Below, piece after piece: positions 1 to 5,421 of a stretch of DNA of 23,078 nucleotides. Where the stretch lies: positions 1-23,078 of IMG/VR virus record IMGVR_UViG_3300033052_000121, one strand, 5' to 3'. Every line of letters begins with the position of its first letter. The stretch's first letter is position 1. Source of the DNA: a virus. Under the pieces are notes generated by a model that saw nothing but the letters and a program-made list of their open reading frames with translations, did no database searches and had not been told where the DNA came from. The translations under genes were made by a program, and so were the position numbers.

Positions 1-150
1 ACCGTGCTCTCCACGAATGCCGCCGGCCCGGCGCGCTCGAAGTCCGACTACCGCAACATGCGCGCCGCCGACGTCGACCCGGCCACCCTGACCGCTCCGG
101 TACTCACCCTGGACGGCTACGTGTGCCCCGTGGCGCCGGAAAAGAAGTAA
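1..150 (+). CDS. C-terminal 49 residues of an unrecognised protein (5' end outside window)
   Basis: The reading frame is open from the first base and ends at TAA 148-150. The 49 visible residues are hydrophilic, end in APEKK, and contain no motif I recognise. The gene reads in the same direction as the late operon and ends 32 bases before the next start, so it is probably a phage gene co-transcribed with the portal block. Codon use (G/C at third positions) matches its neighbours. No function can be given from this fragment. Confidence 0.6.
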   Translation, partial: TVLSTNAAGPARSKSDYRNMRAADVDPATLTAPVLTLDGYVCPVAPEKK

Positions 151-182
151 TCCCCCCGAACCAACGAACGCAGGAGGCCCCC

Positions 183-404
183 ATGTGCGGCGGCGGACCA
201 GACTTACCACCCGAAAAAGACCCGAAGATCGAGCGCGAGAAAGCCGAGGCTGAGGCGACGGCCGCGGCCAATGCCAAGACTGCGGCGAACCGCCGGGCGC
301 GGCGCAACCAGACCCTGCTCGCCGTTGGCGCCCAAGGCGCGCCAGGCGCGGCCAGCACCAGCACCGTGCTCGCCCAGGGCAAAGACAAGCTGGGCGGGGG
401 CTGA
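183..404 (+). CDS. Small Gly-rich phage protein upstream of the portal (T7 gp7.3-like position)
   Basis: This 73-residue protein begins MCGGGPDLPPEKDPK, followed by a charged Ala/Glu/Lys helix-like stretch (about residues 15-42) and a Gly/Ser/Ala-rich end finishing GKDKLGGG. The start at 183 is preferred over the upstream ATG at 123 because a strong AGGAGG lies at 172-177. The stop at 402-404 is two bases before the portal start. Small proteins with an MCGGG start, an R-rich centre and a GKxxLGG-type end occur just before the portal in many podoviruses; T7 has its tail-assembly protein gp7.3 in this place. The position and C-terminal pattern support a minor virion role, but the sequence is too short and low in complexity to be sure. 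Confidence 0.6.
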   Translation: MCGGGPDLPPEKDPKIEREKAEAEATAAANAKTAANRRARRNQTLLAVGAQGAPGAASTSTVLAQGKDKLGGG

Positions 405-406
405 CC

Positions 407-2011
407 ATGTCCACTCTCGCAGTGCAACTGCTGCGCAGGAAGGCCGCGCTCGAGCAGCTGCGCACGCCGCATGAACAAGTCTGGCGCGACTGCTTCGACT
501 ACTCGTTCCCGGAGCGTGGCGACGGCTTCAACGGCGAGAAGAACGACGCCACCGCCCTCCAGGCCAAGCGCGCCAGGCTGATGGACTCGACCTCGACCGA
601 CGCCGGCCAGATCCTGGCGGCCGCCATCATGTCCGGCGGCACGCCCAGCAACTCACGCTGGTTCGGCCTGTCGACCGGCCAGGACACCGACGAGGAGAAG
701 CGCTGGTTCGACCTGTGCGCCGAGGTGATCTTCGAGAACATCCACGGTTCGAACTTCGACGCGGTGGGCTTCGAGGCCTGCACCGACATGATCCCCGCCG
801 GCTGGTTCGTCCTGTTCATCGACGTGGACCGCGACGAGGGTGGCTACCACTTCGAGCTCTGGCCCCTGGCGTCGTGCTACATCGCGGCATCGAAGCCGGG
901 CGGCCTGCCCGACACCTTGGTGCGCTCCTACGAGCTCTCCGCCGAGCAGGCGATCAAGGACTTCGGCCAGGATGGCGTCAGCGATAAGGTGCGCAAACTG
1001 GTGGACGATGGCAAGCCCGACGAGAAGGTCCGGTTCTGCCAGTCGATCTACCCGCGCAGCGCGGAGGCCGCCGGCGTGCGTGCCAAGAACTTGGCGTTCG
1101 CCTCGGTGCACATCGAGGTCGACAGCAAGCACGTGGCGCGCGAGTCCGGGTTCCACGAATGCCCCTTCGTGGCACCGCGCTGGGCCAAGCTGCCCAATAG
1201 CGAGTATGCGATCGGACCGATGTTCCGCGCCCTCCCCGACGTCAAGCAGCTGAACCGCCTCGTCTACCTGGAAGACACCAACCTGGACATGGCCGTCTCC
1301 GGCATGTGGATCGCCGAGGACGACGGCGTGCTGAACCCGCGCACCGTCAAGGTGGGCCCGCGCAAGATCATCGTGGCCAACAGCGTGGACAGCATGAAGG
1401 CGCTGCAGAGCGGGGCGAAGTTCGACCTGTCGTTCACGAAGAAGGAGCAGCTGCAGGCCGCGATCCGCAAAACCCTGATGGCCGACCAGCTCGCGCCGCA
1501 GGACGGCCCGGTGCGCTCGGCCACCGAGATCCACGTCAGGGTCCAAATGATCCGCCAGCTGCTCGGCCCGATCTACGGCCGCATGCAGGCGGAATGGTAC
1601 GCGCCGATGATCAACCGCTGCTTCGGCCTGGCCATGCGCGCCGGCGTGCTGCCGCCGCCGCCGCAGTCCCTGGCTGGCCGTGATTACAACGTCAAGTTCG
1701 AATCGCCGAACGCGAAGGCCCAGAAGCTGGAGGAGGTCAACGCGGTCGAGACTTCGCTGGTGGCTGTTGGCCAGATCGCGGTGGCCACGAACGACCCGAC
1801 CGTCTGGGACGCCATCAACATCGAGGAGAGCATCGGTGTCATCCTCGAAGGCCGCGGCGCCCCGGCGCGGATCGGCCGCTCGAAGGAAGACATCCAGGCT
1901 ATCCGCGAGAACCGGGCGAAAGCCCAGCAGCAGGCCGCGCAGCAACAGCAGCAGGCTGACATGGCCCAGGCGATGGCGCCGCAGATGGCCAGGAACATGG
2001 CACCGGCATGA
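407..2011 (+). CDS. Portal protein (head-to-tail connector, T7 gp8-like)
   Basis: The product has 534 residues, very close to T7 gp8 (536). It would form the dodecameric ring at one capsid vertex, serving as the DNA channel, the terminase docking site and the tail attachment point. The N-terminal region carries the family's typical segment LAAAIMSGGTPSNSRWFGL (about residues 70-88), preceded by helices with a WRDCFDYSFPE segment. The C-terminus is a Gln/Ala/Met-rich tail (after about residue 500), as often seen in these connectors. The ATG at 407 has a G-rich ribosome site (GGGGG 396-400) and follows the previous stop by two bases. The next gene overlaps the stop as ATGA. Position before scaffold and capsid is the normal podovirus order. 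The family call is secure. Confidence 0.95.
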   Translation: MSTLAVQLLRRKAALEQLRTPHEQVWRDCFDYSFPERGDGFNGEKNDATALQAKRARLMDSTSTDAGQILAAAIMSGGTPSNSRWFGLSTGQDTDEEKRWFDLCAEVIFENIHGSNFDAVGFEACTDMIPAGWFVLFIDVDRDEGGYHFELWPLASCYIAASKPGGLPDTLVRSYELSAEQAIKDFGQDGVSDKVRKLVDDGKPDEKVRFCQSIYPRSAEAAGVRAKNLAFASVHIEVDSKHVARESGFHECPFVAPRWAKLPNSEYAIGPMFRALPDVKQLNRLVYLEDTNLDMAVSGMWIAEDDGVLNPRTVKVGPRKIIVANSVDSMKALQSGAKFDLSFTKKEQLQAAIRKTLMADQLAPQDGPVRSATEIHVRVQMIRQLLGPIYGRMQAEWYAPMINRCFGLAMRAGVLPPPPQSLAGRDYNVKFESPNAKAQKLEEVNAVETSLVAVGQIAVATNDPTVWDAINIEESIGVILEGRGAPARIGRSKEDIQAIRENRAKAQQQAAQQQQQADMAQAMAPQMARNMAPA

Positions 2012-2244
2012 GCGACCACAACCCTACTCCGGAGCAGTACAAGGCGCTGTTCGAGGACGACCTACGCGGCGCGGCCATCCTAGAGCACCTGATCCGCACC
2101 TTCGCGCGTCCGGCTGTCGTCAAGGGCGGCATCGATGCGGTGCTGGAGACCTACCAGCGTGACGGCCAGCGCCGCGTGCTCGAATTCATCACCAACCAGA
2201 TCAACCGCGCCCACGGCGTGGACGTCAACAACCAGGAAGGATAG
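2008..2244 (+). CDS. Small Bbp19-like phage protein
   Basis: This 78-residue acidic to neutral protein overlaps the portal stop by four bases (ATGA), so it is probably translated by coupling; only a weak AGGAA lies well upstream. Its pattern is a short acidic start, then DLRGAAILEHLIRTF, then a Gly-Gly segment, then a helix with a GQRRVLEFITNQINRAHG ending. That general form (G/A-x-x-L-x-x-L at the start, EGxRxVxxxIxNxIN at the end) matches my memory of the Bbp19-like phage domain, a small protein encoded next to the portal or scaffold in BPP-1-like phages. Its biochemical role is not known to me. Residue-level support is moderate; the position supports a head-assembly gene. Confidence 0.65.
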   Translation: MSDHNPTPEQYKALFEDDLRGAAILEHLIRTFARPAVVKGGIDAVLETYQRDGQRRVLEFITNQINRAHGVDVNNQEG

Positions 2245-2248
2245 ACAC

Positions 2249-3139
2249 ATGCTTATCAAACGACTCATGCACCGCTACATGAACCAGGCCGGCGCCGAGG
2301 CCGCCCCTGGTGGTGCAGCCGCTGCCGCACCAGCAGCACCGGCGCCGGCGGCAGCACCGGCCGCCCCGGCACCTGGCGCGCCTGCAGCGGCCGCCCCCTC
2401 CGTCCTCGCCACCGCAGCAGCTGCAGCACCGGCAGGCGACCCGCCGACCACCGACTTCATCCCCGAGAAGCTGCGCGTCTTGAAGGAAGACGGCACCCTC
2501 GACCTGGACGCATCGTCGCGCAAGATGGCCGAAGCCTACGGCAGCCTGGAGAAGCGGTTCGGCGCTGGCGAGGCGCCGCCGAAGGACGCCAGCGAGTACA
2601 AGATCACCGTCCCGGACGCGCTCAAGGATGCGTTCGACCCAGCGACCGATGCCGGCATGCAGGGATTCCTGACCGGCGCGCACGCGGCAGGCCTCAATCA
2701 GGCGCAGGTCGACTTCGTGATGGGCAAGTACTTCGAGATGGCCCCGCAGCTCGCCGCCGGCGCCGCCGTGTACGACGCCAACACCGCCACCGCCGAGCTG
2801 AAGAAGACCTGGGCGACCGACGCCGACTTCAACCGCAACGTCAAGAACGCCTTCGTCGGCACCAACGCCGCGGCGCAGAAGGCTGGTCTGGATGTCAACG
2901 AGATCATGAACGGCCCCCTCGGCAACAACCCGCAGTTCCTGCGCCTGATGGCAGCGCTGGGCCCCGAGTTCCAGGAAGATCCGGGCGCCGGCGGCCAGAG
3001 CATGGCGACGCAGGAGGACATCAACACCCTGCTCGCCTCCGAGGCCTACACGAACCCGCGCCACGCCGACCACGCGAAGGTCAGCGCGAAGATCAAGCAG
3101 TATTTCGAGCGCAAGCACGGCACCGAAGCCGCCGGCTGA
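2249..3139 (+). CDS. Capsid assembly scaffolding protein
   Basis: The product has 296 residues. It would form the internal scaffold that guides capsid protein into a prohead and is later removed. The start at 2249 has a good ribosome site (AGGAAGG 2234-2240); the same frame is open further upstream only inside the previous gene. Residues about 15-65 are an extreme Ala/Pro/Gly-rich linker. After it come FIPEKLRVLKEDGTLDLDAS and SEYKITVPDALKD, a layout common in podovirus scaffolds, then a long helical acidic region. The C-terminus is a Lys/Arg-rich helix (about 270-296, KVSAKIKQYFERKHG), the usual place for the capsid-binding end. It sits between portal and capsid as expected. A strong terminator follows directly. 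Confidence 0.85.
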   Translation: MLIKRLMHRYMNQAGAEAAPGGAAAAAPAAPAPAAAPAAPAPGAPAAAAPSVLATAAAAAPAGDPPTTDFIPEKLRVLKEDGTLDLDASSRKMAEAYGSLEKRFGAGEAPPKDASEYKITVPDALKDAFDPATDAGMQGFLTGAHAAGLNQAQVDFVMGKYFEMAPQLAAGAAVYDANTATAELKKTWATDADFNRNVKNAFVGTNAAAQKAGLDVNEIMNGPLGNNPQFLRLMAALGPEFQEDPGAGGQSMATQEDINTLLASEAYTNPRHADHAKVSAKIKQYFERKHGTEAAG

Positions 3140-3159
3140 GCACCGCCCTCCCCCTCCCA

Positions 3160-3183
3160 GGCCCGCCCAGTGCGGGCCTTTTT
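3160..3183 (+). terminator. Intrinsic terminator after the scaffold gene
   Basis: A perfect 7-bp GC stem (GGCCCGC 3160-3166 with GCGGGCC 3172-3178) encloses a CCAGT loop and is followed at once by TTTTT (3179-3183). It stands 21 bases after the scaffold stop. This separates the portal-scaffold transcript from the capsid gene, at least in part. Confidence 0.85.
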
Positions 3184-3201
3184 CGTTCCTGAGCGCAAAT
3201 A

Positions 3202-3218
3202 GTCGGGATTCCGACCGG
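3202..3218 (+). repeat. 17-bp sequence repeated at 17460-17476 (copy 1, palindromic core)
   Basis: GTCGGGATTCCGACCGG occurs here and, identical over 17 bases, at 17460-17476. With a one-base gap the match extends to 20 bases (CAA follows both). The first 14 bases are a near-perfect inverted repeat (GTCGG, four-base spacer, CCGAC). This copy is untranslated and lies about 160 bases upstream of the capsid gene. Confidence 0.6.
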
Positions 3219-3226
3219 GCAACGGC

Positions 3227-3237
3227 GCAATCATTGC
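3227..3237. promoter_or_regulatory. Perfect 11-base palindrome in the capsid leader
   Basis: GCAAT-C-ATTGC is a perfect inverted repeat, nine bases downstream of the 17-bp repeat. It could be half of a protein-binding site or chance; nothing in the sequence identifies a binder. Confidence 0.25.
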
Positions 3238-3379
3238 CAGAAATCAAGGCCTGCGGTGGCGCGCAGACAACCTTCAAGCCCGAAACCTCGCGTTGCAGCC
3301 GATGCGAGGTCCGAACCACAGGCCCGGCGACGGACAACCTGACCAGGCGAAAACTCATTCAACTACTCAGGGATTCCTT

Positions 3380-4246
3380 ATGACCGCAACTATCACCCAA
3401 GCCTTCGTGCAGCAGTTCGACAGCACGATCCGCGTGCAGGCGCAGCAGAAGACTTCGCGCTTCGAATCGCGCGTCACCGACCGCGGCACCATCACCGGCG
3501 AGTCGTTCACCGCCAACAAGCTCGGCCTGGTGGAAGACACCCCGGAAAACAACGTCCGCCACGGCGACACCCAGTGGAGCGACATCGAGCATTCGACCCG
3601 CGTGGCCCTGATGCGCGACTTCTACCAGGCGCTGCCGGTCGACCGCGCCGACGAGCCGAAGGTTCTGGCCAACCCGAACGGCGACTACATGACGTCGCTG
3701 GTGGCTGCCTGGAACCGCCGCAAGGACGCGATCATCTACGCCGCCGGCCTGGGCAACTCGCAGACCAAGGAAGGCGCACTGGTAGCCCTGCCGGCTGGTC
3801 AGAAGATCGCCGCCGGCGGCACCGGCTTCACCAAGGCCAAGCTGATCACCGCGAAGAAGATCTTCCGCGCCAACGAGTGCGACAGCGAGGCGGATGATCC
3901 GCAGGAGCTGTACATCACCTACACGGCCGAAATGCTCGAGGACATCCTGGGCGACGCCACGCTGACCAGCGCGGACTTCATGGCCGTGAAGATGCTCCAG
4001 GAAGGCAACCTGGCTGGCAAGTGGATGGGCTTCAACTGGGTGCCGTACGAGAAGGTCAACAACGTCGGCGGCACCTACAGCGCGATGGCCTGGGCCAAGA
4101 AGGCAATCCACTTCGGTACCGGCTTCTTCGAAGGCAAGAGCCAGCGCCGCGGCGACAAGAAGGACACGATGCAGGTGTCGGCGGCCGGCTCGGTCGGCGC
4201 CGTGCGCGTCTGGGAAGACGGCGTCGTCCAGATCGACTTCGTCTAA
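3380..4246 (+). CDS. Major capsid protein (BPP-1/Bbp17-like podovirus type)
   Basis: The product has 288 residues. It begins MTATITQAFVQQFDSTIRVQ, a start typical of the phage capsid family that includes proteins like BPP-1 Bbp17: a short helix predicted to lie on the shell, then QQKTSRFESRV. The segments VEDTPENNVRHGDTQWSD and the late GTGFFEGKSQRRGDKKDT are characteristic of such capsids. Proteins of this group adopt an HK97-type fold. The start at 3380 is chosen because the product then begins with this conserved form; the upstream in-frame ATGs at 3293 and 3302 add unrelated residues. The ribosome site is modest (CAGGGA 3368-3373). It lies between two terminator-like elements with the cement gene, which fits high separate expression. 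Confidence 0.88.
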   Translation: MTATITQAFVQQFDSTIRVQAQQKTSRFESRVTDRGTITGESFTANKLGLVEDTPENNVRHGDTQWSDIEHSTRVALMRDFYQALPVDRADEPKVLANPNGDYMTSLVAAWNRRKDAIIYAAGLGNSQTKEGALVALPAGQKIAAGGTGFTKAKLITAKKIFRANECDSEADDPQELYITYTAEMLEDILGDATLTSADFMAVKMLQEGNLAGKWMGFNWVPYEKVNNVGGTYSAMAWAKKAIHFGTGFFEGKSQRRGDKKDTMQVSAAGSVGAVRVWEDGVVQIDFV

Positions 4247-4257
4247 GTCATCCAGTA

Positions 4258-4280
4258 GCGGCCGCCAGCTCGGCGGCCGC
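4258..4280 (+). other. Strong hairpin between capsid and cement genes
   Basis: A perfect 9-bp GC stem (GCGGCCGCC 4258-4266 with GGCGGCCGC 4272-4280) encloses an AGCTC loop, 11 bases after the capsid stop. The next bases are ATTAAATAG and the T-run (TTTTTT 4297-4302) is 16 bases away, so it is not a classical terminator. It could shield the 3' end of the capsid message, or act as a leaky stop that lowers cement protein output. Confidence 0.6.
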
Positions 4281-4313
4281 ATTAAATAGAACTCAATTTT
4301 TTAGGAGCCACAC

Positions 4314-4769
4314 ATGGCTGAAGTAAATACCACCCAAGGCGCCAACCTGGTCGCACGCAAGAAGGTGCTGCCGCACGAAGCGCACGGCCGCGTCCGCATC
4401 CTGGCATCCAAGATGCCCGCCGTGCACGCCGGCGCCGCCATCAACGATACGATCTTCCTGGGCCGCCTGCCGATCGGCTCGCGCATCCTGACCGACGGCA
4501 TCGTCGGCTGCGGCGCCGGCACCGCCACCTCCGTGCTCGACATCGGCCTGCGCAAGACCCGCGACGGTTCGGTCATCGACGCGGACGGCATTGCGGTCGG
4601 CATCGATATCGCCGCCGCCGGCACCAAGGCCGCCATCAACGGTGCACTGATCGCCAACGGCGCCGAGTACGTGACCACGGAAGAAGTGGACGTCTACGCC
4701 ACCGTGCGCGTCGCGGCGCTCGCCGCCAACCAGGTGCTCAAGGTCGAACTGCAGTACGTCGCCGACTGA
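4314..4769 (+). CDS. Capsid cement/decoration protein (Bbp16-like)
   Basis: The product has 151 residues and is rich in Ala, Gly, Val and Ile, with alternating beta-strand patterns and no long helix, as expected for a jelly-roll-like outer capsid protein. The ATG at 4314 follows a clear TTAGGAGCC (4301-4309). In Bordetella phage BPP-1 the major capsid protein is followed by the gene for Bbp16, a cement protein of similar size that forms trimers on the capsid surface. The order and the N-terminal form (NLVARKKVLPHEAHGRVRIL, then DTIFLGRLPIGSRIL) agree with that family. I judge the family by pattern and position only. A minor head or head-fibre protein is the alternative. Confidence 0.7.
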   Translation: MAEVNTTQGANLVARKKVLPHEAHGRVRILASKMPAVHAGAAINDTIFLGRLPIGSRILTDGIVGCGAGTATSVLDIGLRKTRDGSVIDADGIAVGIDIAAAGTKAAINGALIANGAEYVTTEEVDVYATVRVAALAANQVLKVELQYVAD

Positions 4770-4806
4770 CCGATTACGGTTGTCTCCTACCCCTCGGGGT
4801 ACTTCG

Positions 4807-4831
4807 CCGGGGCCATGTGCCCCGGTTTTTT
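4807..4831 (+). terminator. Intrinsic terminator after the cement gene
   Basis: CCGGGGC (4807-4813) pairs perfectly with GCCCCGG (4819-4825) around a five-base CATGT loop, followed by TTTTTT (4826-4831). It lies 37 bases after the cement stop and 14 bases before the next gene. Together with the terminator at 3160-3183 it brackets the capsid and cement genes. Confidence 0.85.
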
Positions 4832-4845
4832 CTTGAAGGTCCGAT

Positions 4846-5412
4846 ATGCCCAGCTCAGTTTCCGTCTGCTCCAACGCCTTGGTGATGCTCGGCGGCGCTC
4901 CGTTCAGCTCGTTCGAGGAGCCGAAGCCGCACGTGCGCATCGCCGCCAACCTCTATCCAACCGTGCGCGACGACGTGCTGCGGCTGCACAACTGGAACTG
5001 CGCCACCGACCGCGTGATCCTGGCGCCGATGGCCACGCCGCCCGCGTTTGATTTCGCCTACCAGTTCCAGCTCCCGGGGGACTGGCTGCGCACCATCCAG
5101 GTGGGCCGGAAGGGCGAAGCTCTGGAATACCGCTCGGAGCGGCAGCGCCTCCTGGCCAACGTCACCGCCCTCCCCCTGGTCTACTGCTTCCGCAACACGG
5201 TCGAGGACACCTGGTCGACCAACCTGATCCGCGTGGTCGAGCTGGCCATGGCCGCCGAGATGGCCTATGCCGTGACCTCCTCGACCTCGGTGCGCGACAG
5301 CTACCGCGACCAGTTGGCGCGCCTGCTCAAGGTGGCCAAGGCGATCGACGGCCAGGACGATCCGCCGGAAGAGTTCGCGGAAAGCGCGTTCGTTGAGTCC
5401 CGCTTCTCGTAA
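4846..5412 (+). CDS. Tail tubular protein A (T7 gp11-like adaptor)
   Basis: The product has 188 residues, close to T7 gp11 (196). In T7 this protein forms a dodecameric ring under the portal and holds the nozzle and fibres. The N-terminal segment CSNALVMLGGAPFSSFEE, the NLYPTVRDDVLRLHNWNCA block (about residues 35-53) and the later FQLPGDWLR form (about 74-82) are diagnostic for this family. The C-terminal half has the usual helix with AEMAYAVTSSTSVRDSYRDQ. The start at 4846 has AAGG at 4836-4839 just after the terminator stem. The gap to the next gene is nine bases. Family assignment is firm. Confidence 0.92.
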   Translation: MPSSVSVCSNALVMLGGAPFSSFEEPKPHVRIAANLYPTVRDDVLRLHNWNCATDRVILAPMATPPAFDFAYQFQLPGDWLRTIQVGRKGEALEYRSERQRLLANVTALPLVYCFRNTVEDTWSTNLIRVVELAMAAEMAYAVTSSTSVRDSYRDQLARLLKVAKAIDGQDDPPEEFAESAFVESRFS

Positions 5413-5421
5413 GGCCCGGCC

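Larger units (their letters stand above)
3184..3379 (+). promoter_or_regulatory. Untranslated leader of the capsid gene with two palindromes; probable promoter region
   Basis: These 196 bases between a terminator and the capsid start contain no supported gene. Because a terminator precedes it, a promoter for the capsid gene is expected here, but I see no good -35/-10 pair of the host sigma-70 type. Two palindromes stand near its start: GTCGGGATTCCGAC (3202-3215) and GCAATCATTGC (3227-3237). A phage-specific or activator-dependent promoter is possible. The call rests on context, not on a recognised consensus. Confidence 0.4.

Noticed and set aside
653-1945. Long minus-strand open frame of 430 codons opposite the portal gene
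   Set aside because: It is the antisense shadow of a GC-rich gene with few A/T third positions. Its translation is Arg/His/Val/Asp-rich and has no domain; the portal on the other strand is certain.
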